From Micromonospora sp. RHAY321 (GTDB lineage: Bacteria > Actinomycetota > Actinomycetes > Mycobacteriales > Micromonosporaceae): DNA of 64,000 nt. Positions within the stretch are counted from its first letter, which is position 1; every line of letters starts with the position of its first letter. This document shows positions 17,848 through 25,962 of this stretch, piece by piece. The notes beneath the pieces are model-generated. The model was not told the DNA's origin and did not search any database. It saw only the letters and a program-made list of their open reading frames with translations. The position numbers and the translations under genes are program-made. The stretch lies in assembly GCF_023896955.1 (NCBI RefSeq), contig NZ_JAMHIW010000009.1:62001-126000 (forward strand), read 5' to 3'.

Positions 17848-18516
17848 TCAGATGTGGTGCCGGAGCCAGGACACGGCCCGCCTGAGCAGGGCGATGTGTC
17901 CCGGCGACTCGTACGACCTGAGGTCGTGGCCGAGGCCGTCGTAGATCACCCGGCTGCTGCCGACGGTGCGTGCCCAGATGAGCGGGTGGGTGACGCCGTT
18001 CTCCGTGTGGACGTAGAGCGGCTCACTGTCTCCGTCGTCGATCAGATCCAGGTTGGTGAAGCGCTCGTCGTAGACCTCGAAGTCGCCGAGTCCATCGACG
18101 ATCGGGTGGTCGACGTCGCTGCGCCGGATGAGGGTCTGGCCGATCGGCGGGTGGAAGGTTCTGTCGTAGTCCCAGACGGCGCCGATCGTGGAGTGCCAGC
18201 TGTGCAGGCCCGGGAAGGCGATTGTCGCGCTGTGGGTGGCGAGCAGGTTGCCGCCGCGGGCGAGGAAGGCGTCAAGGATGCGGGCAAAGTCGTCGTCCTC
18301 GGGGATCGGCGCCGAGCGGTTGGCGCTCGCGTTGACGACCAGCAGGCCGACACTGTTGAGGGCGGCGTCGAGCTGACCGACAGACGTCACGGTCGTCACG
18401 GAGTTCGCGTCGCCGACGATCTCGGCGATCTTTGCGCTGGTCTCAGCCAGTGGGTGCCACGGGTCGGCGTGCGGGCCTTCTCCGCTGAAAATGATGGTGT
18501 CGACGGGCTGCGTCAT
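17848..18516 (-). CDS. ThuA-domain (glutamine-amidotransferase-like) protein
   Basis: The 222-aa protein has the ThuA order: TIIFSGEGPHADPWHPLAET at the start, then FLARGGNLLATHSATIAFPG, DVDHPIVDGLGDFEVYDERF and VIYDGLGHDLRSYESPGHIA. ThuA-type proteins are class I amidotransferase folds without the catalytic Cys and occur with sugar catabolism genes. GGAG lies four to five bases before the ATG. It is divergent from the ArsR/nitroreductase pair, and the ArsR may also control it. Confidence 0.85.
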   Translation of the reverse strand: MTQPVDTIIFSGEGPHADPWHPLAETSAKIAEIVGDANSVTTVTSVGQLDAALNSVGLLVVNASANRSAPIPEDDDFARILDAFLARGGNLLATHSATIAFPGLHSWHSTIGAVWDYDRTFHPPIGQTLIRRSDVDHPIVDGLGDFEVYDERFTNLDLIDDGDSEPLYVHTENGVTHPLIWARTVGSSRVIYDGLGHDLRSYESPGHIALLRRAVSWLRHHI

Positions 18517-18649
18517 GATGCTCCGATCCTGCTTGTCAATGCCAAGGTGACTGGCCCACGTACGGCCGCGTGAGCGAGCGCCCTGCCGATCGTCGACCGC
18601 TGCGAGAGGCGGTCCAGGTGGGTACGGGCCCGGGGCGCTCGGGCGTCAG

Positions 18650-18689
18650 ATTTCGATGATTCCCGAAATCACGAAATGAACGGTAGCAT
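18650..18689. promoter_or_regulatory. ArsR operator repeats and leaderless -10
   Basis: ATTTCG (18650-18655) and CGAAAT (18664-18669) form an inverted repeat with an eight-base spacer; a second CGAAAT follows at 18672-18677. TAGCAT (18684-18689) lies seven bases before the ArsR ATG, the geometry of a leaderless promoter. The repeats sit where a bound ArsR dimer would block that promoter. Confidence 0.6.
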
Positions 18690-18696
18690 GGCGCCC

Positions 18697-19032
18697 ATGA
18701 GAGCTCTGCATCATCCCGACCTTGCCGCAGTCGACCTGGCCACGCTGCTCAACGCGCTCGCCGACCCGGTCCGCTTGAGCGTCGTACGGCAGTTGGCGCA
18801 GTCGGGTGGTGTCGTCTGCGGTAAGTTCGAGGCGCTGTCCGAGGTGAGCATGTCGACCCTTTCGCACCACCTGAAGGTCCTGCGTGAGGCCGGTGTCCTC
18901 CGCGTCACGCCGAACGGGAGCTTTCGCCGTCACGAACTGCGTGCCGACGAGATCAACGATCGGTTCCCCGGGCTGCTTCCTGCGGTCACCGCCAACCTGG
19001 GCGTCTACGAGAGTGCGGGAGCGCTGGCATGA
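18697..19032 (+). CDS. ArsR family winged-helix repressor
   Basis: This 111-aa protein has the ArsR core: LLNALADPVRLSVVRQLAQS, then SMSTLSHHLKVLREAGVL as the recognition helix and a beta wing (VTPNGSFRRHELRADEI). The metal-binding ELCVCDL motif is absent, so it is probably a non-metal sensor. It overlaps the downstream nitroreductase by four bases (ATGA), indicating translational coupling. The start is set by the leaderless -10 seven bases upstream. Confidence 0.9.
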   Translation: MRALHHPDLAAVDLATLLNALADPVRLSVVRQLAQSGGVVCGKFEALSEVSMSTLSHHLKVLREAGVLRVTPNGSFRRHELRADEINDRFPGLLPAVTANLGVYESAGALA

Positions 19033-19721
19033 CCGACTCCGGATCGGCACCGCGGAGTTCCGCGGGCAGGCTCGGCCTGTCCGCCGACGAGGTCCTGACC
19101 ACGACCCGCGCCGTGCGCAAGCGTCTCGACCTGGGGCGCCCTGTGCCGCGCCACGTGATCGAAGAGTGCCTGCGCATAGCCATGCAAGCGCCGAGCGGCC
19201 GGAACAGGCAGCGCTGGGACTTCATCTTCGTCGAGGACGAGCGGACCCGGGTGGCCGTCGCGGATCTGTGGCGGCGCGGCCTGATGGCCCCGCCGCCGGC
19301 TTCCGGGGCGGCCGGCCCCGCCTTCAGCCGCATGGACTTCGCCTCAACCGAGTGGAGTCGCATCGCCGGCAGCCTGCAACACCTCGCCGAACACCTGCAC
19401 GAGGCACCGCTGCTCCTCATCCCGTGCCTGCGCGTCGAGTCGCGCGCCGAACTTGACAGCGTCCGTGGGCAGGCCGGTGCCTGGGGTTCGGTCATACCGG
19501 CGTTCTGGAGTTTCATGCTGGCCGCGCGCGAACGCGGGCTCGGCACCGCGTGGACCACGAGTCATCTCAGCTACGAGCAGGAGATGGCCGACCTGCTCGG
19601 CATCCCGTACGACACCGTCGTGCAGGTGGCCCTCACGCCGGTGGCCTACACCCTGGGCACGGACTTCAAGCCTGGGCCTCGGGCCGAACCGGCCGGGTTC
19701 GCCCATTGGGATCGTTGGTAG
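19029..19721 (+). CDS. Nitroreductase family protein (FMN-dependent)
   Basis: The 230-aa protein shows the nitroreductase N-terminal FMN-binding motif TRAVRKRLDLGRPVP and MQAPSGRNRQRW, and the C-terminal GLGTAWTTSHL and LLGIPYDTVVQVALTPVAY. Members reduce nitro compounds, quinones or flavins with NAD(P)H. It is translated with the ArsR gene, so the regulator probably senses its substrate or a product. Physiological substrate unknown. Confidence 0.88.
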   Translation: MTDSGSAPRSSAGRLGLSADEVLTTTRAVRKRLDLGRPVPRHVIEECLRIAMQAPSGRNRQRWDFIFVEDERTRVAVADLWRRGLMAPPPASGAAGPAFSRMDFASTEWSRIAGSLQHLAEHLHEAPLLLIPCLRVESRAELDSVRGQAGAWGSVIPAFWSFMLAARERGLGTAWTTSHLSYEQEMADLLGIPYDTVVQVALTPVAYTLGTDFKPGPRAEPAGFAHWDRW

Positions 19722-19765
19722 GACGCCGACCGGGCGGGCCCTCGTCCGGATCCGGCGATTCCTTG

Positions 19766-20521
19766 TCAGATGGTCGCCGAATTGCCGGGCCGGAGGTCGA
19801 CGAGCACGTCAGTCAAGCCCGCCTCTTCGAAGGCGCGCACGACGTCGTCGGCGTCCTGGGTGTAGTGCCCCCACCCGTCCTGGTGCACCGGCACCACCGC
19901 CCGGACACCGAGCAGGGCCGCCGCTCGCGCTGCCAGTTCTGCGCTGAGGGTGAGGAGCCCCTCGCCGCGTACCGCGATCCGGGCCGCGCCGAGGTTGAGA
20001 ATCGCGATCTCTATCGCTGGGAACTGCTCCGCGACGACCGCCACGACGTCCAATGAGGCATTGTCACCGCTGACGTAGACCGTCGGCCAACCATTCGCCT
20101 CCAGCACGAATCCGATGACCGGGCCGTTGACCACGCCGATCTCCGGCGTGCCGTGCAGCGCCGGAACCGCCGTGACGCGGATGTCGCCGACTTCGGCGTG
20201 CTCGAACGGCCGGAGGCCGACGGAACGAGGGCCGAGATTCTTTGCTCCCGCCTTGGTGGTGAACACCCGTTGGGCCTGGCGTGCGTACTCCCGTCCGGAG
20301 ATGTCGAGGTTGTCGATGTGGTGCTCGTGCGATACGAGCACGACATCGACCTGATCGAGGTCCTCAGGCGGCGCGCTCGGGCCGCTCAGCTTGGTCGCGG
20401 TGACCGGACCGTTCTGGTACGTCCGCGGTCCGTCGAAGGTCGGATCCAACACGATCCGAGAGCCCGCGTAGTCGAGGACGGCCGTCGGCCCGCCGATGGT
20501 GCGCACGGTCAGCGTGTTCAT
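19766..20521 (-). CDS. MBL-fold metal-dependent hydrolase (UlaG-like)
   Basis: The 251-aa protein has IGGPTAVLDYAGSRIVLDPT, the metal-site strand VVLVSHEHHIDNLD, AVPALHGTPE, and VYVSGDNA. It resembles UlaG-type lactonases. The metal motif reads HEHHIDN rather than the canonical HxHxDH, so the metal ligands differ from the type enzymes; whether the metal site is intact cannot be told here. AAGGAGAG lies just before the ATG. It is convergent with the nitroreductase. Confidence 0.8.
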   Translation of the reverse strand: MNTLTVRTIGGPTAVLDYAGSRIVLDPTFDGPRTYQNGPVTATKLSGPSAPPEDLDQVDVVLVSHEHHIDNLDISGREYARQAQRVFTTKAGAKNLGPRSVGLRPFEHAEVGDIRVTAVPALHGTPEIGVVNGPVIGFVLEANGWPTVYVSGDNASLDVVAVVAEQFPAIEIAILNLGAARIAVRGEGLLTLSAELAARAAALLGVRAVVPVHQDGWGHYTQDADDVVRAFEEAGLTDVLVDLRPGNSATI

Positions 20522-20711
20522 GGTGCTCTCCTTGGTTTTCCTGTTTGTCGGCGTCAGGCCGCAGCCGGCTTTCTGCGGTGGACCCGCGGCGATCCCGCCT
20601 CGCTCCACGGGGCTCGTTCGCACGAGGTGCGCAGCCTTGCTTGTGTCCCGAGGCTCCGCCACCGCCTGCTGGGGACCCTGGGGTCATCCCGCCGGGCACC
20701 CGGTGGCTGTG

Positions 20712-21194
20712 TCACCGAAGCGGGATGTCGGTGTCGCTCCCAGGCAACTTCCGGCCGTGGATGCGACGCTCGTCCGCCGTGATGGGGACGTCGTTGATGC
20801 TGGCTTCGCGGCGGGTCATGTAGCCGCGATCGTCGAACTCCCACTGTTCGTTGCCGTAGCTGCGCCACCATTGGCCGGTGGCGTCGCGCCACTCGTACTG
20901 GAACCGTACGGCGATGCGGTTCTGGTGGAACGCCCAAAGCTGTTTACGCAGGACGTAGTCGAGTTCGCGTTCCCACTTTCCCGTCAGGAACGCTTCGATC
21001 TCGTCGCGGCCGGTCAGGAAGGTCGAGCGGTTGCGCCAGGTGCTGTCGGGTGTGTAGGCGGCGGCGACGCGCTGGGGGTCGCGGCTGTTCCAGGCGTCTT
21101 CGGCGGCCTGAACCTTGATTCGAGCGGTGTCGGCGGTGAACGGGGGCAACGGGTGTCGCAGCGGTCGGGTGGTGTCGTCGGCGTCAGTGCTCAT
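20712..21194 (-). CDS. DUF1348 NTF2-like protein
   Basis: The 160-aa protein is typical of DUF1348: a helix KVQAAEDAWNSRDPQRVAAA, the pocket strand TWRNRSTFLTGRDEIEAFLT, and VRFQYEWRDATGQWWRSYGN and EFDDRGYMTRREASIND. The family has the NTF2/SnoaL cone fold and no assigned reaction. It overlaps the PPOX-family gene by 11 bases, so the two are cotranslated. Confidence 0.88.
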   Translation of the reverse strand: MSTDADDTTRPLRHPLPPFTADTARIKVQAAEDAWNSRDPQRVAAAYTPDSTWRNRSTFLTGRDEIEAFLTGKWERELDYVLRKQLWAFHQNRIAVRFQYEWRDATGQWWRSYGNEQWEFDDRGYMTRREASINDVPITADERRIHGRKLPGSDTDIPLR

Positions 21195-21867
21195 GGCTGT
21201 CCCGGTCTCGGCGCTGGTTGGGGAGGGCGCGGCATCGCAGTTGCTCGCGTAGGGCGTGGTTGTCTGCGCGGAGGCGGGCTAGTTCGTCGCGCATCGGTGC
21301 GAGCGCGTCCGAGAGTTCCGCCTCGCTGAAACGAGGTGTGATGTGTTGGGGGCAGTTCCAGTCGTAGCCCTGCACGTCGACGGTGATCAACCGTTCCACC
21401 TTGCCCAGTTGCCCGGGCACGCTGAGCCCTTCCATCAGGTCCTCGGGCGTACGGTCCCGCACGTCGGTCACGTGGGCCGTGCCGATGATTTTGAGGCGCC
21501 GTTGGTGGGCGTAGTCCATGAGCAGCAGTGATACCCGCGGTGAGGTGCCGAGGTTGCCGACCGACAGATACTGCCGGTTGCCGCGCAGGTCGGCCCAGGC
21601 GAGGACGCTGTGCCCGTCGACGGGGTCGAGGACGTGCAGGAAGCCGGGTGGGCCGCCGCGGTGCTGCAGGTACGGCCAGCCGTTCTCGCTGACGGTGGCA
21701 AGGTAGAAGCTGTCACGTTCGGCGATGAAGGTGGCCTCACTGGCACCGAGCATTGCGTCGGTGTCCCAGCCGGCGACCATACGCTGGATGGCGGGTCGGC
21801 TGCCGTAGCGCTGTTGCGCCGCGGCCACCGACGGAGTGGTCAGTTCTTGCAGGTAGCGATGTGGCAT
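21184..21867 (-). CDS. Pyridoxamine 5'-phosphate oxidase-like flavin protein
   Basis: The 227-aa protein has the split-barrel FMN fold: ATFIAERDSFYLATVSENGW, PYLQHRGGPPGFLHVLD, LAWADLRGNRQYLSVGNLG and PRVSLLLMDYAHQRRLKIIG. A C-terminal coiled-coil-like helix (MRDELARLRADNHALREQL) is present. Such proteins reduce or bind flavin and small oxidants. It lies 62 bases after the epoxide-hydrolase-like gene and overlaps the DUF1348 gene, making a three-gene transcription unit. Confidence 0.85.
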   Translation of the reverse strand: MPHRYLQELTTPSVAAAQQRYGSRPAIQRMVAGWDTDAMLGASEATFIAERDSFYLATVSENGWPYLQHRGGPPGFLHVLDPVDGHSVLAWADLRGNRQYLSVGNLGTSPRVSLLLMDYAHQRRLKIIGTAHVTDVRDRTPEDLMEGLSVPGQLGKVERLITVDVQGYDWNCPQHITPRFSEAELSDALAPMRDELARLRADNHALREQLRCRALPNQRRDRDSHEH

Positions 21868-21929
21868 GACGTCTTCCGGGTTGTGGGCCGGGACTGGCGG
21901 CGACGGCAGACGCCAGGCAGACGGATGGG

Positions 21930-22832
21930 TCAGGGCAGGGTTCGGCCGAGGAAGCCGCGAATGAGCGCCGTGATCTCCTCGCCGTGGGTCTCGAGGGCGA
22001 AGTGGCCCGCGTCGAGCAGGTGCAGCTCGGCGTCGGGGACATCTCGGGTGTAAGCGCGGGCACCGTCGGCGCCGAAGATCTCGTCGTGTTCCCCCCAGAC
22101 GATCAGAGTCGGGGGGCGATGGGTGCGGAGGTAGTCCTGGAAGGCGGGGTAGGCGTCAAGGTTGAACTGGTAGTCGTAGAAGAGCTGTAGCTGGACTTCG
22201 TTGTTGCCGGGCCGGTCCAGCAGCGCCTGGTCCAAGGCCCAGGTGTCCGGGGTGAGTCGATCGAGGCGGTCGGTGGGCACACCATGCGTGTACTGCCACC
22301 GCGTGGCCTCCGGCCGCAGAAGCCTCCGGACCGCGGCTTCGTTGGCGGCGCGGTCCTTCGCGTGGGCGAACAGTACGTCCCAGAACGGAGTGAATCCCTC
22401 GGTGTAGGCGTTCCCTGACTGCACGATCAGAGCGGTGACCCGGTGTGGTTGACGTGCGGCGATCCGCAGGCCGATCGGAGCGCCGTAGTCCTGGATGTAG
22501 AGCGCGAACCGGTTCAGGCCCAGCTGGTCGAGCAGGCCGAGGGTGACCTGGGTGAGATTGTCGAACGAGTAGTCGAACTCGGTGACCGGCGGGGCGTCGG
22601 AGTAACCAAAGCCGATGTGGTCCGGCGCGATGAGGTGGTAGGAGTCGGCGAGGTCGACGATCAGTCGGCGGAACATGTGCGACGACGTGGGAAAGCCGTG
22701 CAGCAGCACGATTGTGGGCGCTTGCGGGTCACCGGCCTCGCGGTAGAAGACGGTACGCCCCTCGACGGTCGCGGTGCGGTGATGAACGACCCGCTCGCCG
22801 GCCGTGCCGACGGGATCTGCAGCGGTACTCAT
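21930..22832 (-). CDS. Epoxide hydrolase / haloalkane dehalogenase-like alpha/beta hydrolase
   Basis: The 300-aa protein has the oxyanion motif LLHGFPTSSHMFRRL, PDHIGFGYSDAP and a nucleophile region YIQDYGAPIG in which Asp replaces Ser, as in epoxide hydrolases and dehalogenases. GEHDEIFG and the catalytic His in AGHFALETHGEEI follow. The Asp nucleophile is visible, so ester-intermediate chemistry on epoxides or halides is expected. GGAG precedes the ATG. It heads the unit that diverges from the CGNR regulator. Confidence 0.88.
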   Translation of the reverse strand: MSTAADPVGTAGERVVHHRTATVEGRTVFYREAGDPQAPTIVLLHGFPTSSHMFRRLIVDLADSYHLIAPDHIGFGYSDAPPVTEFDYSFDNLTQVTLGLLDQLGLNRFALYIQDYGAPIGLRIAARQPHRVTALIVQSGNAYTEGFTPFWDVLFAHAKDRAANEAAVRRLLRPEATRWQYTHGVPTDRLDRLTPDTWALDQALLDRPGNNEVQLQLFYDYQFNLDAYPAFQDYLRTHRPPTLIVWGEHDEIFGADGARAYTRDVPDAELHLLDAGHFALETHGEEITALIRGFLGRTLP

Positions 22833-22984
22833 GGTGCTCCTTCTGTTCCTGAACGGCCGGGACGGCAGGCCATCACCAGAGATCGGCGCCCTCGGCGCGT
22901 GTGCTCGTTGGCCGACAGCGGCCTGAACAGGGCGAACGACACAAGCAGCCCCGAAGAGATGCAAATGCCCCACGCGATCTAACC

Positions 22985-23057
22985 GTCTTAAGCGCCTTGA
23001 CTGGTAAGACAGTACGACCCTGCGGCTAACCTGTCAAACGGCTAACGGTGGTAAGGT
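22985..23057. promoter_or_regulatory. Divergent control region, CGNR regulator / hydrolase unit
   Basis: GTCTTA (22985-22990) and TAAGAC (23005-23010) form an inverted repeat. CGGCTAAC occurs twice as a direct repeat (23023-23030 and 23039-23046, 16 bases apart). TAAGGT (23052-23057) stands seven bases before the regulator ATG as a leaderless -10. The repeats are the likely regulator sites. Confidence 0.55.
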
Positions 23058-23064
23058 CGGTGGC

Positions 23065-23589
23065 ATGACGCGGCGACCGCTGGTGGGCGAACCCCTCGCA
23101 CTTGACCTGGTCAACACCCAGTGGGTCGAGCGCGGCCGCATGGTCGACCTGTTCGACGAACCCGGCGGACTACGGGGATGGCTCGCCGAGCACCAACTCC
23201 CAGGCGACCCCACAACGGTGGAGATTCCGGTGCGCCAGGCGCGTTCGGCGCTGCGCCGCATCCTGGAGCAGCCCGGCGAGGACGCCGAACGAGGGATCAA
23301 TGAGATCCTCACCCGCGGTGTCGTGCGCTACACGCTCGGACAGGCGACGGTGCACGAGCACCATGACGTCGACGCCGACTGGCTTCCCTCCTGGCAGGCG
23401 GTCACCAACTACCTGGACCTATTGCGCCAGCAACCCACCCGAATCCGACGCTGCGGCAACCCCGCCTGCGTCTTGCACTTCTACGACACGTCGCGCAACG
23501 GCACCCGGCGCTGGTGCTCCATGGATGGTTGCGGCAGTCGCGCCAAAGCCGCCCGCCACTACCAACGCCACCGCACACCCAACGGGTAG
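23065..23589 (+). CDS. CGNR zinc-finger / ABATE-domain regulator
   Basis: The 174-aa protein has an N-terminal ABATE domain (PLALDLVNTQWVERGRMVDL) and a C-terminal treble-clef zinc finger (RRCGNPACVLHFYDTS, then RRWCSMDGCGSRAKAARHY). The diagnostic CGNR is CGSR here. The family is thought to act as ligand-responsive transcription factors. It is divergent from the hydrolase/PPOX/DUF1348 unit, its probable target, and starts from a leaderless promoter. Confidence 0.88.
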   Translation: MTRRPLVGEPLALDLVNTQWVERGRMVDLFDEPGGLRGWLAEHQLPGDPTTVEIPVRQARSALRRILEQPGEDAERGINEILTRGVVRYTLGQATVHEHHDVDADWLPSWQAVTNYLDLLRQQPTRIRRCGNPACVLHFYDTSRNGTRRWCSMDGCGSRAKAARHYQRHRTPNG

Positions 23590-23676
23590 CCGCATGAAGA
23601 ACGCCGCAACCGACAAGGGGGCGGAGCGACCTGGGGCGCTGAGTGTCCGTGTTGTGGGAGGGGCTGGCAGCGGCCT

Positions 23677-24321
23677 TCAGTCGAGCAGGTACGCGTTCAG
23701 TCGGTCAGCGAGTTGCTTCGGGTGGCTGAGTGCCACTGAGTGGCACCCGTCGATTTCGTCCGGGGTGGCACCGAGCCGGTCGGCGGCCACCCGGCGCTGA
23801 AAGTCCGCCGTGAAGAACCGGTCGTCGCGGGCGACGAGGACCTTCGTCGGCACGTCCGGCCAGGCGTCCAGGGGCCACGGCTCGTTCCCTTCCGCGCTGA
23901 CCTGGTCCCGGCTGTGCGCCGCTGCCTCCGCGACGATCTCGGCCGGCACACCGTTGTAGAACTGCTGCTCCTCGCTGAGCCCTTCCGCGCCGCGGTAACC
24001 GGTGTTGCCCCACCAGTCCGCGGGCCTCTCACCGGGCGCCGGGACCATCGGAGTGAGCAGGACGATCAGCCGCACAGGCAACCTGTCTGCGATCAGCGGC
24101 GCGGTGAACGCACCATAGGAGTGTCCGACGACCACAAGGTCGCTCCGGTCGCCGACAGCGTTGAGGACCGTTGCGCAGAACTCGTCAAACCCGGCCGAGC
24201 TGTCCTCGATCGGCAGTTCCGGCACCACCACGTCGTGGCCGCGGTTGGTCAGCTCAGGGACCAGAAGGTGCCAGTCCCAAGCGCTGCCCCCGCCGCCGTG
24301 GATCAGAACGAAAGTCGCCAT
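23677..24321 (-). CDS. Alpha/beta hydrolase (salicylate-esterase-like)
   Basis: The 214-aa protein has FVLIHGGGGSAWDWHLLVPE, the nucleophile elbow VVGHSYGAF, an Asp in VARDDRFFTADF and His in DGCHSVALSHPKQLADRL. It is the same compact esterase branch as the gene at 16565 but not a recent copy. Upstream GAGG is nine bases from the ATG. Substrate unknown. Confidence 0.85.
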   Translation of the reverse strand: MATFVLIHGGGGSAWDWHLLVPELTNRGHDVVVPELPIEDSSAGFDEFCATVLNAVGDRSDLVVVGHSYGAFTAPLIADRLPVRLIVLLTPMVPAPGERPADWWGNTGYRGAEGLSEEQQFYNGVPAEIVAEAAAHSRDQVSAEGNEPWPLDAWPDVPTKVLVARDDRFFTADFQRRVAADRLGATPDEIDGCHSVALSHPKQLADRLNAYLLD

Positions 24322-24410
24322 GACCCGAAGCCTCACAGCCCGGTACGACAACCCGCCACTCGGCCGGCTGGCCACGCCAGGCAGCGCTGGTGGTGGCTCG
24401 GGTCCACCGG

Positions 24411-24851
24411 TCAGCGGCGGCCGGTGGCCAGGGCGACGAGGTACTGTCCGCCGCCTGCGTCGACGCTTGCCGTCACCGGCAGTCCGGGCACCAGCCGGGA
24501 GAACCGGTCGACCAGCCAGTCCGCCGTCTCCTGGGCGTCCTTCCTGCTCGCACAGCGGGCGACCAGCTCACGGCCACCCTTGCGTTCGAGTCGCTCCGCG
24601 ACGGTGATCAGCGGCGCGGGCTCCACCACGTGCAGACGGTCCGGCCAGGCGATGACCACCTTGACCGCGCCCTTGCGAGTGTTGCAGGCACGGTGCGCGA
24701 GTCGCTCGGCGACCTTGGCCTTCCTGTCGGCGGTGCGGCTGTCGACGCTGGGACCACGCGGGTCGTTCACCGACATGTCGGCGTCGACCGGCTCGTCGCA
24801 CACCCAGCACCGCCAACTGTCACGCCTGCCGACGTCATCGAGGAGACTCAT
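24411..24851 (-). CDS. Small HNH-like zinc protein of unknown function
   Basis: The 146-aa protein has a CxxC knuckle (RCWVCDEPVD), then LAHRACNTRKGAVKV, the HRxCNxxKG ending seen in HNH nuclease-like zinc folds. Cys residues pair as Cx2C and HxxC. The remaining half (ERKGGRELVARCASRKDAQE) is not recognised. TAGTTT (24863-24858) lies six bases before the ATG, so it may have its own leaderless promoter overlapping the stop codon of the preceding gene. Nuclease activity is not established. Confidence 0.65.
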   Translation of the reverse strand: MSLLDDVGRRDSWRCWVCDEPVDADMSVNDPRGPSVDSRTADRKAKVAERLAHRACNTRKGAVKVVIAWPDRLHVVEPAPLITVAERLERKGGRELVARCASRKDAQETADWLVDRFSRLVPGLPVTASVDAGGGQYLVALATGRR

Positions 24852-24860
24852 CCGAGCAAA

Positions 24861-25124
24861 CTAGCCTGTCAGCCCCCGGTCAGCGGCAGCCCTGGCCGCG
24901 AGGAGGCCTCCGATCCCGGGGATGAGCGCGAGCAGCCACACCCGGTGGCGCCGTTCCATCACGAGGATGGCCGTGATGACCGTGGCGGTGTAGGCAAGCC
25001 CGTGCACAGGACCGAGGACACGTGAGACGTCCGGCAGGTGGACGGTGACGACGTTCATGAGCATCAGCACGAGGGTCACGAGTTCCGCCGTGCCGACGAT
25101 CTGCAGGACGCGACGCGGGCTCAC
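24861..25124 (-). CDS. DUF3817-like small membrane protein
   Basis: This 87-aa protein has about three membrane segments (IVGTAELVTLVLMLMNVVTV, VHGLAYTATVITAILVM, VWLLALIPGIGGLLAARAA), as in DUF3817 proteins. Its GTG start overlaps the previous stop by four bases (GTGA), showing translational coupling within the DJ-1 operon. Function unknown. Confidence 0.78.
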   Translation of the reverse strand: MSPRRVLQIVGTAELVTLVLMLMNVVTVHLPDVSRVLGPVHGLAYTATVITAILVMERRHRVWLLALIPGIGGLLAARAAADRGLTG

Positions 25125-25606
25125 AGTCCGACTCCCGTGGTCGAGCCGGGACGGTAGATCATCAGGACGACGACGATCGCCCAGAGCAGGTTGAACACGC
25201 CCGTCAGCATCCCGAGGCGGCGTGCCATCCCGTCGGGCGCCACCTCGCGGGCGTCCTCCACGCCCGTGTCGAGCACGCCGACGACGCGCCTCTGACCAGG
25301 CAGGATGAACGCCACCAGCACCGCGGCCGCAGCGGCAGTCAGGATCATGGACACGATCAGCCAGGTGTCGCCGAGCACGCCGATACTCGCGCCCGTAGCG
25401 AGGCCGAACACCGGAACGAGCACGCCGATCACCGCGTAGACGCGCGTGATGCGGTGCAGGATCCGCACCGCAACAGCCGTCCTCGGGTCGCCGGGTGCCG
25501 CGAGGGCGAGACGCGCGTAGCGCGGGAACATGCTCGCCGCGATGGCGACCGGGCCGATCGCGAGAATGGCCGCGAGCACATGGACCGAGAGCAGGAACGC
25601 ACTCAC
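25121..25606 (-). CDS. DUF2269-like four-helix membrane protein
   Basis: The 161-aa protein has four hydrophobic segments (FLLSVHVLAAILAIGPVAIA; a second around VYAVIGVLVPVFGLATGA; LIVSMILTAAAAAVLVAFIL; LGMLTGVFNLLWAIVVVLMI) with an N-terminal His in the first helix, as in DUF2269-like proteins. GTG start and GTGA overlaps with both neighbours. Function unknown; it travels with a small lipocalin-like protein and DUF3817. Confidence 0.72.
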   Translation of the reverse strand: MSAFLLSVHVLAAILAIGPVAIAASMFPRYARLALAAPGDPRTAVAVRILHRITRVYAVIGVLVPVFGLATGASIGVLGDTWLIVSMILTAAAAAVLVAFILPGQRRVVGVLDTGVEDAREVAPDGMARRLGMLTGVFNLLWAIVVVLMIYRPGSTTGVGL

Positions 25607-25938
25607 GCGCCGATCCGCTCGCCGGTCACGCGCGTCCGGGGCAGACGCCCGGCACGGGACTCGCCGGAGAGGGTGTCGCCGTCGACGATGACGTCGTAGT
25701 CGAGGTTGAGTCGCAGCGGCTTGGTGATGCTCTGCCGCCAGGTGACGCGCTGGCCGGTTGGCTCGTCGTCGATCACGACGTCCGTGAGGGGGATGGTCTC
25801 GCCAGCGCCGGTCGCGCTGCCGGCGACCACGCCGTCCTCTTCCTCGAAGTGGTATTCGGCCTCGATGGTGCCGACGGGCGTCTTCATGCGCAGCAGCCAG
25901 GTGCCGGCGATGGTGTTCATCTGCTTGGTGACCTTCAT
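25603..25938 (-). CDS. Small beta-rich protein of unknown function
   Basis: The 111-aa protein alternates strands around IAGTWLLRMKTPVGTIEAEY and LNLDYDVIVDGDTLSGESRA, resembling a single lipocalin/FABP-like barrel that binds a ligand. No signal peptide or catalytic motif is visible. The ATG has no clear ribosome site, and the in-frame ATG at 25920 is a possible alternative. It starts 24 bases after the DJ-1 gene and overlaps the next gene by four bases. Confidence 0.65.
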   Translation of the reverse strand: MKVTKQMNTIAGTWLLRMKTPVGTIEAEYHFEEEDGVVAGSATGAGETIPLTDVVIDDEPTGQRVTWRQSITKPLRLNLDYDVIVDGDTLSGESRAGRLPRTRVTGERIGA

Positions 25939-25962
25939 TGTCGGAGGGGCCGGGTGGATGGG

